64,000 bases of DNA from Geobacter sp. (GTDB lineage Bacteria > Desulfobacterota > Desulfuromonadia > Geobacterales > Geobacteraceae), in the NCBI GenBank assembly GCA_003574885.1, contig PJFC01000003.1, positions 62,001 to 126,000 of the forward strand. The letters are read 5' to 3'. The first letter of the stretch is position 1. Each line of letters opens with the position of its first letter. The notes beneath the pieces are model-generated. The model did no database searches. It was not told where the DNA came from and worked only from the letters and a program-made list of their open reading frames with translations. The position numbers were made by a program, and so were the translations under genes. Of the stretch, positions 29,323 through 37,712 are shown one piece after another.

Positions 29323-30575
29323 CGCGACTGCCCCTCTCCCGCCTTCACGGGCAACTCCCTGCTCCCCGCGCTACGCCCTCCCCTCGCCTGGACCGATGGG
29401 GAATCGGGGGTGAGCTTTCCACCGGATCGCTGGTAGAGGCGCGCCAAGGTTTTCCCCCCCGGCTTTCCGTCAACTTGCAACCCCTCCGCACGCTGAAAGC
29501 TCCGGACAGCATTCTCCGTCACGCCGTCGAACACGCCGGTCGGCATGCCGTCGTAATGCCCCACCCTCTTGAGCATCTGCTGGAGCATCTTCACCCCACC
29601 GACAGCCTCTTCCTGTCCCGCAACAGGGCGTTCAACAGGGGTGGTGACCGGTTTTGCCGCCTGCTCGAGGCTTTTGACAAGAAATGCCATCCCAACCAAT
29701 GCCACCAGAATAACGGCGAGCACGGCAATGACTGCACGGCTGCCCCGCAACACCGGGCCCCGCTCTTCCCTGCAGATATCACGGATCGACCGTGTTGCCA
29801 TGGCAGGTGAAATCTCCCTGGTCCCCATCGTGTAGGCCAGAAGCAGTGCCCGATCACAGGCGGCGTTGATGAGCCGGGGGAGTCCCCTTGAAAAACGGAA
29901 TATTTTCATGACAGCACGGGGCGAAAAGGAGACCGGCTCCCCGCCTCCGGAGGCAACCTTTATCCGGTGACGGATATAGTCATGCACATCATCACGCTCC
30001 ATGGGTTTCAGGTGATAGCGGACCGTAATCCGCTGATCAAGCTGGCGTAGTTCCCGGCGGGCCAGAAGGGTCTGCAGCTCAGGCTGTCCCACGAGCACGA
30101 TCTGGATCAGTTTGGCATGCTCGGTTTCCAGGTTGGAAACGAGGCGCACCTGTTCGAGCACTGCAGGGGAAAGGTTCTGGGCCTCGTCAATGACAAGAAC
30201 TACCGTGCGATCTGCCCGATTCTGTTCCAGAAGAAATGCATTGAGGAACTGGTGGAGTTCATGAGCTTCACTGCTCGTACAGGGGAGGCCGAATTCACGG
30301 TTAATCTCCTGGTGGAGACCGAGGGGAGAAAGGGTCGGGTTGAAAATCAGCGCGGTCCGGTGGGTTTCCGGGTCAAGCTGATTCAGGAAGGTCCTGACGA
30401 TGGTTGTCTTGCCGGTCCCGACCTCCCCCGAGAGTTCGATAAACCCGGTACGGGTATCGATGGCGTACAGGAGATGGGCGAACGCCTCCTGATGATGGGG
30501 ACTCAGAAAGAGAAAGCCGGGGTTCGGCGTAAGGGCAAACGGCGGTTCGGTAAATCCAAAATGCTCCCAATACAT
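29319..30575 (-). CDS. gspA: GspA/ExeA-like AAA ATPase with peptidoglycan-binding domain
   Basis: A 418-residue ATPase. The start MYWEHFGFTEPPFALTPNP is the family hallmark. Walker A GEVGTGKTT lies near residue 52 and Walker B VLVIDEAQNL near 125. A membrane segment lies at about 282-300, and a periplasmic PG_binding_1 domain with VGHYDGMPTGVFDG ends the protein. It couples ATP use to cell-wall remodelling for secretin assembly together with GspB, whose gene overlaps by four bases. Similar ATPases also sit in PEP-CTERM/exosortase loci, but I see no exosortase here. Confidence 0.92.
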   Translation of the reverse strand: MYWEHFGFTEPPFALTPNPGFLFLSPHHQEAFAHLLYAIDTRTGFIELSGEVGTGKTTIVRTFLNQLDPETHRTALIFNPTLSPLGLHQEINREFGLPCTSSEAHELHQFLNAFLLEQNRADRTVVLVIDEAQNLSPAVLEQVRLVSNLETEHAKLIQIVLVGQPELQTLLARRELRQLDQRITVRYHLKPMERDDVHDYIRHRIKVASGGGEPVSFSPRAVMKIFRFSRGLPRLINAACDRALLLAYTMGTREISPAMATRSIRDICREERGPVLRGSRAVIAVLAVILVALVGMAFLVKSLEQAAKPVTTPVERPVAGQEEAVGGVKMLQQMLKRVGHYDGMPTGVFDGVTENAVRSFQRAEGLQVDGKPGGKTLARLYQRSGGKLTPDSPSVQARGGRSAGSRELPVKAGEGQSR

Positions 30576-30722
30576 TGGTTATTCCCTGACTATGGTTTTC
30601 CGTATGATGGGAATACTCTATTACCACATTTGCCTCCAGTCATAAAGCGTAAAGCTGTACACAAGCCCTGCACTGGAATATTCACCCGGAGAAGCCGGCT
30701 TAACTCTTTTGTGACTGAAAAC

Positions 30723-30763
30723 AAAAAGGGGCTAACCTTTGCAGGTCAACCCCTTTATTTTTT
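30723..30763 (-). terminator. Terminator after tRNA-Cys, possibly bidirectional
   Basis: AAAGGGG at 30725-30731 pairs with CCCCTTT at 30750-30756, with a partly paired inner stem. T-runs lie on both sides, so it can stop transcription from tRNA-Cys on the minus strand and might also work on the plus strand. Confidence 0.7.
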
Positions 30764-30764
30764 T

Positions 30765-30839
30765 TGGAGGCGGCGAGCGGATTTGAACCGCTGAATGGAG
30801 CTTTTGCAGAGCTCTGCCTTACCACTTGGCTACGCCGCC
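30765..30839 (-). tRNA. tRNA-Cys (GCA anticodon)
   Basis: A 75-base cloverleaf with acceptor GGCGGCG and CGCCGCC, discriminator T as in tRNA-Cys, and CCA encoded. The anticodon loop CTGCAAA gives GCA. Confidence 0.96.
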
Positions 30840-30884
30840 GATTTTTGTTCCACTCCCCCTGCATTCGAGGCAAATGGAATTAGC

Positions 30885-30913
30885 TTTATACACGTTTACC
30901 GCGATGCTGTCAA
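30885..30913 (-). promoter_or_regulatory. Sigma-70 promoter for tRNA-Cys
   Basis: A perfect TTGACA and a TATAAA are separated by 17 bases on the minus strand, about 45 bases before the tRNA. Confidence 0.82.
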
Positions 30914-30964
30914 CGCCTAAGATAAACTCTTACCCTTCCAAGTTGTCCCGGTCCAGAAAACATC

Positions 30965-31558
30965 TCATTTTGCAATAACACGCATGAACCTGACCAGATA
31001 ATCAACGCCCGACCAAATGGTTATGATCGTGGCTATCCAGAGGTAAAAGATTCCGACGTTGTGCATATTAACGTACAGCCAAGGATGATCGATGGAGAAG
31101 AACCAGTGATAGTCGTAATGCAAGAGAAGGGCAATAATGGCAACGAGTTGAAAAATAGTCTTGAACTTGCCCAGGTCGCTGGCGGAAATAACGATACCCT
31201 CCGTAGAGGCAATCCCACGCAATCCGGTAATGATGATCTCGCGACCGAGAATAACAAGCACCATCCAGGCTGGCACACGGTCGTAGGGAAGAATCATGAT
31301 GAGCGCCGCCATAACGATCAGTTTGTCGGCAATCGGATCGAGAAACTTGCCGAAGACCGTGACAATTCCCATGCGGCGGGCAAGGTATCCGTCAAGCCAG
31401 TCGGTAAGAGAGGCTACGGCAAAAAGCGCCGCTGCCCAGAAACCTGCTTCTTTTGAAGGAGAGAGAAGGAGAACGACCAAAAGCGGAATTGCTGCGATCC
31501 GGAGCAAGGTAAGAATATTTGGAATATTCAAGATTGGGCTACCGTTAGCCTGCGACAT
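30965..31558 (-). CDS. pgsA: CDP-diacylglycerol--glycerol-3-phosphate 3-phosphatidyltransferase
   Basis: Integral membrane enzyme making phosphatidylglycerol phosphate. The 197-residue protein starts with NIPNILTLLRIAAIPLL and has the CDP-alcohol phosphotransferase motif, visible as DWLDGYLARR, then GKFLDPIADK. About five hydrophobic segments are seen. It lies 12 bases after the lytic transglycosylase gene on the same strand and probably shares its promoter. Confidence 0.95.
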   Translation of the reverse strand: MSQANGSPILNIPNILTLLRIAAIPLLVVLLLSPSKEAGFWAAALFAVASLTDWLDGYLARRMGIVTVFGKFLDPIADKLIVMAALIMILPYDRVPAWMVLVILGREIIITGLRGIASTEGIVISASDLGKFKTIFQLVAIIALLLHYDYHWFFSIDHPWLYVNMHNVGIFYLWIATIITIWSGVDYLVRFMRVIAK

Positions 31559-31570
31559 AAACGTCCTTAT

Positions 31571-32185
31571 TCAGTGGCTGCTATAGGATTGTTTGTAGCT
31601 GAGGACCTTGCTGACGTAGTTTTGTGTCTCCGCGTAAGGAGGCACGCCACCATGTTGGGCAACTTTGGTCAGACCAGCATTGTATGCGGCAAGGGCGAGC
31701 CGCTCGTCACCCTTGAATGTGGTGAGGAGGAATTTCAGGTAACGGACGCCACCACGGATGTTTTGCTGGGGGTCGAAGCTGTTGTTGACCTTCAGATCCT
31801 GGGCAGTCTTTGGCATGAGCTGCATCAGGCCACTTGCCCCCTTGCGGGACAGTGCATTGGGGTTATACCCCGACTCAGCATGGATGACCGCCTTGACAAG
31901 AGATTTTTCGACGCCGAACTCGAGGGCGCATGCATTGATAATAGGATCAAATTCTTCGGGATTGCGGCAGGTTGTCATCTTGAAGTTGGTACGCAACCTC
32001 TTGTCCTTCTGAATGTCACGCATGAAAATCTTGAAGCGATGATCGGTGGGAGCGTCGGTGAAATGAACGATACCATCCGCGTCCTCATATTTATAGATAT
32101 CGGCTGCAAAAGTCACCACTTCCCCACCGAACAGCACACACACTGTGGCCATGACAAGAAGAAACAGGTATTTTTTCACCGGCAC
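31571..32185 (-). CDS. Lytic transglycosylase with DUF4124 domain
   Basis: A secreted 204-residue peptidoglycan-cleaving enzyme. A signal peptide occupies about residues 5-28, a DUF4124-like segment (DIYKYEDADGIVHFTDAP) follows, and the SLT domain starts near residue 75 with the catalytic Glu in KAVIHAESGYNPNALS, then GASGLMQLMPKTA and ALAAYNAG. It is divergent from nadB and upstream of pgsA. It may open the wall for growth or envelope machines such as the secretin. Confidence 0.93.
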   Translation of the reverse strand: MPVKKYLFLLVMATVCVLFGGEVVTFAADIYKYEDADGIVHFTDAPTDHRFKIFMRDIQKDKRLRTNFKMTTCRNPEEFDPIINACALEFGVEKSLVKAVIHAESGYNPNALSRKGASGLMQLMPKTAQDLKVNNSFDPQQNIRGGVRYLKFLLTTFKGDERLALAAYNAGLTKVAQHGGVPPYAETQNYVSKVLSYKQSYSSH

Positions 32186-32238
32186 ATCCCCTCTCCGTGA
32201 AACTTAAAAATCATCTAATTGCATATAATTTCATTCAA

Positions 32239-32267
32239 TTTATAGGCCAATACTCTTCAGTTGGCAA
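32239..32267 (-). promoter_or_regulatory. Promoter for the transglycosylase-pgsA unit
   Basis: TTGCCA and TATAAA with a 17-base spacer on the minus strand, about 50 bases before the gene start. Confidence 0.7.
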
Positions 32268-32308
32268 GACCAAACTTTCTCAAACACAAGATAACACCCT
32301 AAAATGCC

Positions 32309-32337
32309 TTGACATACCACCGTTGGAGGTAAATAAT
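32309..32337 (+). promoter_or_regulatory. Promoter for nadB
   Basis: TTGACA and AATAAT with a 17-base spacer, about 45 bases before the nadB start. Confidence 0.72.
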
Positions 32338-32385
32338 TCTCTGTCTTGACGACTACTTGATCTGCATCTGAAAAAGGAGGATTTC

Positions 32386-33981
32386 ATGAAGGAGAAAAGC
32401 GATTTTCTGGTCATAGGCAGCGGTATCGCCGGACTTTCATTTGCATTACGGGCGGCAGCCCATGGTAAAGTAGCGCTGGTTACTAAACGTGAAATAACTG
32501 AGTCGGCTACAAATTATGCCCAAGGGGGAATAGCTTCCGTATTTTCACAGGAAGACACTTTCGACGCCCACGTTGAGGACACACTGGTGGCTGGAGCCGG
32601 CATATGTCACGAGGATGTGGTTCGCATGGTGGTTGAAGAGGGTCCCAGGACCATCAACAACCTTATCGACTGGGGGGTGGAATTTACCACCAAGGGTGAA
32701 GATTATGACCTCACCCGAGAAGGGGGACACAGTCAGCGGCGCATACTCCACGCCGACGATGTCACTGGCCGGGAAATAGAACGGGCACTGGTAGTTGCAG
32801 CACGTGAAAATCCCAATATATCCATCTACGAACACCACATAGCCATCGACCTGATTACCGAATCCAAGGTGATCCAAAAGCGCCTCAAGCAGAATCGCTG
32901 CCTCGGTGCTCACGTTCTCGACATAGGAAGCGGCATAGTGAAAACCTTTGCGGCAAAGATAACCCTGTTGGCAAGCGGCGGCGCAGGAAAAGTCTATCTC
33001 TATACCTGCAACCCCGATGTGGCGACAGGAGATGGTGTCGCCATGGCATACCGGGCTGGCGCCACTATTGCCAACATGGAATTCATGCAATTCCACCCCA
33101 CTACACTCTTTCACCCCAATGCAAAATCCTTCCTGATATCCGAGGCAGTCCGCGGCGAAGGGGCAATCCTGCGCCGTCGTGATGGCACGGCATTCATGGA
33201 CAAATATCACCCCCTGAAGGATCTGGCCCCCCGCGATATCGTGGCACGGGCCATCGACCATGAAATGAAAACCCATGGCGATGACTGCGTCTACCTTGAT
33301 ATTACCCACAAGGACCCGGAGTACGTTCGCACCCGTTTCCCCAACATCTACCAGACCTGCCTTGAATATGGCCTTGACATGACAAAAGAAGGTCTGCCGG
33401 TCGTGCCGGCCGCCCACTATCTTTGCGGCGGTGTCGCCGTTGACCTGAACGCTGAAACAGATATCAAGCATCTTTACGCAATCGGCGAAGTCGCCTTTAC
33501 CGGGCTTCATGGTGCGAACAGGCTGGCCAGCAACTCGCTACTCGAAGCAGCAGTCTACGCCGGACGTGCCTACAAACATGCCGTCGAGCAGCTCACCGCC
33601 AACCATTTCGATTTTCCCGAAATACCCGTTTGGGATGCGGGGACTGCTACAAACAGCGACGAAATGGTGGTGGTTTCACAAAACTGGGATGAAATTCGCC
33701 GTTCCATGTCGAATTACGTTGGCATCGTCCGCTCGACAAAGCGCCTGGAACGGGCAATGAACCGGATAAAGATGATTCAGGAAGAAATAGATGACTATTA
33801 CTGGGACTTTATTATCACCTCTGACCTCATCGAGTTGCGCAATATCGCCACCGTCGCCGAACTTATCGTTCGCTGCGCACAGAACCGCAAGGAATCCCGC
33901 GGGCTCAACTACAACATCGATTATCCGGAACGGGACGATATTCACTACAAGAAAGATACGTTCATCAAGAAAAATTTTTGA
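32386..33981 (+). CDS. nadB: L-aspartate oxidase
   Basis: FAD enzyme that oxidises L-aspartate to iminoaspartate, the first step of de novo NAD synthesis. The 531 residues show the FAD-binding GSGIAGLSFALRAA, the substrate region TNYAQGGIASVFS, GGHSQRRILHADDVTGREIE, the active-site HFHPTT-like MQFHPTTLFHP and the GEVAFTGLHGANRLASNSLLE signature. AAAAGGAGG lies before the ATG. It leads a short plus-strand unit with a chorismate mutase and a DAHP-synthase-like domain, linking aspartate and aromatic metabolism by position only. Confidence 0.97.
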   Translation: MKEKSDFLVIGSGIAGLSFALRAAAHGKVALVTKREITESATNYAQGGIASVFSQEDTFDAHVEDTLVAGAGICHEDVVRMVVEEGPRTINNLIDWGVEFTTKGEDYDLTREGGHSQRRILHADDVTGREIERALVVAARENPNISIYEHHIAIDLITESKVIQKRLKQNRCLGAHVLDIGSGIVKTFAAKITLLASGGAGKVYLYTCNPDVATGDGVAMAYRAGATIANMEFMQFHPTTLFHPNAKSFLISEAVRGEGAILRRRDGTAFMDKYHPLKDLAPRDIVARAIDHEMKTHGDDCVYLDITHKDPEYVRTRFPNIYQTCLEYGLDMTKEGLPVVPAAHYLCGGVAVDLNAETDIKHLYAIGEVAFTGLHGANRLASNSLLEAAVYAGRAYKHAVEQLTANHFDFPEIPVWDAGTATNSDEMVVVSQNWDEIRRSMSNYVGIVRSTKRLERAMNRIKMIQEEIDDYYWDFIITSDLIELRNIATVAELIVRCAQNRKESRGLNYNIDYPERDDIHYKKDTFIKKNF

Positions 33982-33988
33982 GGCCCCC

Positions 33989-34267
33989 ATGACCATCGAT
34001 GAAATCAGACAGGAAATAGATCGACTGGACAGTGCGCTCCTCCGCATATTTAACGAGCGGGCCTCCCTGGCCCTCAAGATCGGCGAGATAAAGAAGGGCT
34101 TGCAGCTGCCCGTCTATGACCCCTCGCGGGAAAAGCGCATATTCGCTCGCATGAAGGATGAGAACCATGGGCCGTTGGATGATCAGGCCATCGTCAGGCT
34201 GTTCGAGCGGGTGATCGACGAATCGCGGCGATTGGAAAGAATTATGACGAGCCAGGAAGGGAAATAG
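33989..34267 (+). CDS. aroQ: Chorismate mutase, AroQ class
   Basis: Converts chorismate to prephenate for phenylalanine and tyrosine. The 92-residue helical protein starts MTIDEIRQEIDRLDSALL and carries the AroQ motif around ASLALKIGEIKKG and YDPSREKRIFAR, with catalytic Arg and Lys positions as in the family. The frame extends upstream inside nadB, but the ATG at 33989, eight bases after nadB, is the natural start. No catalytic prephenate or DAHP domain is attached. Confidence 0.93.
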   Translation: MTIDEIRQEIDRLDSALLRIFNERASLALKIGEIKKGLQLPVYDPSREKRIFARMKDENHGPLDDQAIVRLFERVIDESRRLERIMTSQEGK

Positions 34268-34305
34268 CCGAAGGGAAACTGTGCAAATCAGGGGAGGAAT
34301 CAGTC

Positions 34306-34515
34306 GTGCTGATAATAATGAAAAAAAGCGCCGACGAAACGGCGCTTGACCAGGTTAAAGAATATTTGATTACCAAGGATTTCGACATTCACCAATCGAC
34401 CGGTGCCAACCGGATCATTATTGGCGTGATCGGCGACACGGACACGCTCAATATCAACACCATCGAATCAATGCCCGGCGTTCTCCAGGTGATACGGATT
34501 ACAAAGGAGGAATGA
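34306..34515 (+). CDS. Stand-alone DAHP-synthase amino-terminal (FXD-like) domain protein
   Basis: A 69-residue protein starting with GTG, with GGGGAGG eight bases upstream. The sequence MLIIMKKSADETALDQVKEY followed by GANRIIIGVIGDTDTL resembles the ferredoxin-like regulatory domain found at the amino terminus of type I-beta DAHP synthases, where it binds Phe or Tyr. Here it stands alone with no aldolase barrel. Being directly after a chorismate mutase suggests a separate regulatory subunit for aromatic synthesis; this is inference. Confidence 0.75.
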   Translation: MLIIMKKSADETALDQVKEYLITKDFDIHQSTGANRIIIGVIGDTDTLNINTIESMPGVLQVIRITKEE

Positions 34516-34543
34516 CCGTGTTCTGTTACGGACCGTTCCCCTT

Positions 34544-35275
34544 TTACCTGAGCAGTCGATAAAGGTAGATAAACGTTCCACCGACCGAAAGAGCCGACAG
34601 CATGGCGGCGGCCTGGTTTATCATCATCGAAAAGGCGATGCGGCCGGAATAAAGGTCAAAGGTGTCTGCAATACTGTTGTTGGTGGCAAAGATGTGCCAG
34701 TCGCTGTCCCAGCAGAAGACCTGGAGATAAAGCTCCGATCCCTTCCAGAGAAAGATGAAAAAGAAGACAATTCCGAACGCCACAAATCCCTTGGAAATTA
34801 CCGAATCCCGTATCTGGATATAGATCTTGCGGATCAGGTCAATGTTTATGACGGCAAGGAACACCCAGGTGGCGTTCTCAATCATCTTTATATTGCGGAG
34901 CACGGTGTACGTCGGTTCGGGGTTGATGAAGATAAATGCGGATGACACGCAGATTACACCGAGTGTACCGAGGTAGACCGCCAGCTTGCTCCCCCCAATG
35001 TCCAGTGTCCGGCTAAAAACGTAATATTCCTGGAAGCCGTGGGTCATGACCATAATGGCGACCGTACCGATAATGTAGTCAACAGCCTGAAGTTGGGTAT
35101 AATCTGCCCACGACGGTTCGAGCAGGTAGAGTTGGCTCAGGAAAATCAGGAAAAAACCGACGGAGATACTCGTCCACACACGGGCATTGCCGATGCTGAA
35201 ATAAAAACTCACCCCACCGGCCAATAACCAGAAAACGACCTGAACAATCCCAACAATGGCACCAAATTCCGTCAT
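34544..35275 (-). CDS. Multi-pass membrane protein, function unknown
   Basis: A 243-residue protein with about seven predicted hydrophobic segments spread over its length (for example IVGIVQVVFWLLAGGVSFYF, VGFFLIFLSQLYL, AVYLGTLGVICVSSAFIFI, GFVAFGIVFFFIFLWKG). There are no enzyme or transporter motifs that I recognise. It sits tail-to-tail with the short DAHP-like gene and head-on behind a DUF4388-type gene on the same strand, within a group of signalling genes, so a sensory role is possible but unproven. Confidence 0.75.
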   Translation of the reverse strand: MTEFGAIVGIVQVVFWLLAGGVSFYFSIGNARVWTSISVGFFLIFLSQLYLLEPSWADYTQLQAVDYIIGTVAIMVMTHGFQEYYVFSRTLDIGGSKLAVYLGTLGVICVSSAFIFINPEPTYTVLRNIKMIENATWVFLAVINIDLIRKIYIQIRDSVISKGFVAFGIVFFFIFLWKGSELYLQVFCWDSDWHIFATNNSIADTFDLYSGRIAFSMMINQAAAMLSALSVGGTFIYLYRLLR

Positions 35276-35350
35276 GTTCCCCCTCCAGATTAATACAGCA
35301 ATGCAGACAAACTATATGGCATGCTCGACAGAAGTGTCTTCGATGTGAAT

Positions 35351-36307
35351 TCAGGGTTTAGTACGTCCCGCAATTTCGTCTTTCATGGTGGTAACCATTT
35401 CCTTGAGCTTTGAAAGACTGGTCAACAACTTGGCGCTTCTTTCCACACCAGCAAGAAACTTTGTGACGTCATTTTCATTCAGGAGAGATTCACGTCCGCC
35501 GACCGATCCCAGCTCCTTTTCAACGAGAGTGCGCCCCATCTTACCGAGATAAGCCGACACAACCTCTTTCAAGTCTTCCTCCAGCTCCCTCAGTCGCGAC
35601 TCGCGCTCCTTGACTTCACGCTCCTGTCCTTCCCGTTTCATCTGATTCATTTCCAACGCATAACGCGATTCGGTCGACCCCCAGAGCTTATCAACATTAA
35701 CCATTTCGAGCAGATCGTAATCCATCAGCTCATCAGCGCTCTTGGTCGAAAGAACATCTATTTTCGCCCCGGGCAGACCGGCGATTTTCTGGGATTCGGA
35801 TGCCGACGTATCGATATCCTGGGTACCGTCATGGAAAAAACCAAGCGGCGATCCATCCTTATAAAAGATAAGCGCGGATCGGTCCTCGGTGTAGATACGA
35901 AGACAACCGTTCAGCCGTTTGGCCTTAACTTTTTCAAGTAAGCCTTTTATATCTATGAGTTTGACTTCCTGCCCGCGATACAACATCTCACCGTGAAGCA
36001 GTGCATGGAGCCCCATCGTCAGGTCTTTCGACAATCGATAGACGTTGAGACTGCCACCGCCGGCCATGATATTGTTACAGACACCGGCCATGGCCTCGAA
36101 TCCGGTCTGCTGCGTGGTACCACGTTCCAGCAAAGCGCTGATGAGTTTTCCGCTCTCGAAGAAAATAATTGCGGCCGACGTGGGGAAATTAAAATTAAGA
36201 TACCCCGTAAAGTTGCCACTCTTGAGCTTCCCGAGCATTTCCGGCAACTTGATTTTCGCGGCCGGAATATTCTCGTACAGCGGATTTCCTTTGGGCAGAA
36301 GGAACAT
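35351..36307 (-). CDS. DUF4388/PATAN-like domain protein with coiled coil
   Basis: A 318-residue cytoplasmic protein. Two related segments, LPEMLGKLKSGNFTGYLNF and IKGLLEKVKAKRLNGCLRIY, each followed by an IIFFESGK or LIFYKDGS strand, resemble the DUF4388 (PATAN-type) domains often seen with bacterial signalling proteins. A charged coiled coil (about residues 220-260) and a helical tail follow. ATG 36307 is preceded by AAGGAGA. It lies downstream of an HD-GYP gene on the same strand, so it may act in the same second-messenger pathway. Confidence 0.8.
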   Translation of the reverse strand: MFLLPKGNPLYENIPAAKIKLPEMLGKLKSGNFTGYLNFNFPTSAAIIFFESGKLISALLERGTTQQTGFEAMAGVCNNIMAGGGSLNVYRLSKDLTMGLHALLHGEMLYRGQEVKLIDIKGLLEKVKAKRLNGCLRIYTEDRSALIFYKDGSPLGFFHDGTQDIDTSASESQKIAGLPGAKIDVLSTKSADELMDYDLLEMVNVDKLWGSTESRYALEMNQMKREGQEREVKERESRLRELEEDLKEVVSAYLGKMGRTLVEKELGSVGGRESLLNENDVTKFLAGVERSAKLLTSLSKLKEMVTTMKDEIAGRTKP

Positions 36308-36386
36308 CCTTGTCTCCTTAGTCAATTTTGTATTTTATAATTAATGGATTTTTTTTGTGGTGTCAAAAGTAAAATACGTCGGAACG

Positions 36387-37562
36387 TTAAAGATCTTCAC
36401 CTGTCAGGCTGTCATAGATACTTTCAAACATATGTTCCAGTCTGAAAAATATCGCCAGCAGGTTCGGATCAAAGTGATTACGGGGGTCGATCCGATGGTC
36501 CCCATCCCTGAATATGCCGACCGCCTCGGCATGCGTCAGAGGTGATTTGTAACTTCGCTTCGAACGGAGTGCATCATAGACATCTGCCAGCTTGACAATA
36601 CGTCCCGACAGAGGGATCTCGTCTCCCCGCAAGCCACGGGGGTAACCACTGCCGTCCCAGTTCTCGTGATGGGAAATGGCGATCTCGCGAGCAATCTGCA
36701 AACGGGGTGAATCACCCAGTATCTGTTCACCATAAGCCGGATGCATCCTGATTACAGCCAATTCCCGTTCGTTCAGAGGTCCGTCTTTGAGAAGAATTGA
36801 TGCAGGAACCTTGATCTTCCCCACATCATGCATCTGTGCTGAATAGGAAATCACGTCCACATAATCGGCTGACAGTCCAAAATTCGCCGCCAGAGCTCCG
36901 GCATAGCGGTTAACTCTCACAATGTGCCGGCCGGTATCCTCTTCTGCAGCCTCGCAAGCCCTGGCCAGAGACTCGATGGTATAAATGAAGGCCTTTTCCG
37001 TCTCCCTCATCTGGTCGGATATGGTGAACACCGAACTGATTACTACCGCTAAACCGCGAAGGACATCTGCATCATAATCGGTAGCCCGGCCAGGATAGTT
37101 GAAGGCAATGATGGCTCCCGTTGTCTCGCCGCTTATGCGGTAGGTAACGAAGTTACTAATCTCATCGCCGACACATTCCTTGACTGCGGGGGGAAAAAAC
37201 TCCTGGTCCATTTCTACCGTTTTATTGGAAATTACCACATCGGCACGGGTTTCGGCCTGAACCAGAATTCTTGCATAGTCTGCCAAGGTATCGATGGTTA
37301 TCTCACCCGAACGCTCCACAACTTCACCATCACGGAGACTATACACCCGGCCACATAGCAGCCCTTTATCTTTCCCGTTGAACGCAACGTATATACATGC
37401 AGGACCTCGTCTCCCCTTCCCTTTCAACACCATCTGGAGCGCCTTTACAGAAAGCTCCTCACCAGTAAAGCGCTTGCAGCAGATATCCTGCAGAGCCTCA
37501 TCGGTAAGCCTAAGCAACTCCTGGGTCTGTCGCAGGGACATTTCGCAGAGTTCCTGGGACAT
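36387..37562 (-). CDS. HD-GYP domain cyclic dinucleotide phosphodiesterase
   Basis: A 391-residue protein with a GAF-like amino-terminal half (about residues 20-185) and an HD-GYP domain. The metal and signature motifs are complete: GRHIVRVNRY, AQMHDVGKIKVP, HHENWDGSGYPRGLRG and KLADVYDALRSKRSYK. HD-GYP enzymes hydrolyse c-di-GMP, and some cleave 3',3'-cGAMP, the two ligands predicted for the riboswitches 1-3 kb away. ATG 37562 has GAGGAG upstream. It is divergent from the CRP-family gene and has its own good promoter. Confidence 0.92.
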   Translation of the reverse strand: MSQELCEMSLRQTQELLRLTDEALQDICCKRFTGEELSVKALQMVLKGKGRRGPACIYVAFNGKDKGLLCGRVYSLRDGEVVERSGEITIDTLADYARILVQAETRADVVISNKTVEMDQEFFPPAVKECVGDEISNFVTYRISGETTGAIIAFNYPGRATDYDADVLRGLAVVISSVFTISDQMRETEKAFIYTIESLARACEAAEEDTGRHIVRVNRYAGALAANFGLSADYVDVISYSAQMHDVGKIKVPASILLKDGPLNERELAVIRMHPAYGEQILGDSPRLQIAREIAISHHENWDGSGYPRGLRGDEIPLSGRIVKLADVYDALRSKRSYKSPLTHAEAVGIFRDGDHRIDPRNHFDPNLLAIFFRLEHMFESIYDSLTGEDL

Positions 37563-37604
37563 ATGCTCCTCTCTTCCTGTCGGCGCATGCAGCAAAGATG
37601 GCTA

Positions 37605-37633
37605 TTTATACTCCACAAATCGTTATCCTGCAA
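37605..37633 (-). promoter_or_regulatory. Promoter for the HD-GYP gene
   Basis: TTGCAG and TATAAA, 17 bases apart on the minus strand, about 40 bases before the start. Confidence 0.65.
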
Positions 37634-37656
37634 GGACTTATAGATGATTCTGCACC

Positions 37657-37684
37657 TTGACATCAGACCAAAACTAATTATAAT
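37657..37684 (+). promoter_or_regulatory. Promoter for the CRP-family gene
   Basis: Perfect hexamers TTGACA and TATAAT separated by 16 bases. The leader is only about 20 bases and includes the GGGAGGG ribosome site. Confidence 0.78.
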
Positions 37685-37712
37685 AATTTTATTCACAGGG
37701 AGGGAATCGAAT

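Noticed and set aside
29319-30575. GspA-like ATPase as part of an exosortase/PEP-CTERM system
   Set aside because: No exosortase, PEP-CTERM tail or other system-specific gene was seen; it overlaps a GspB-type gene instead.
32545-33510. Long open frame on the minus strand opposite nadB (321 codons)
   Set aside because: It is the antisense shadow of a well-conserved nadB with matching codon periodicity; no motifs and no ribosome site.
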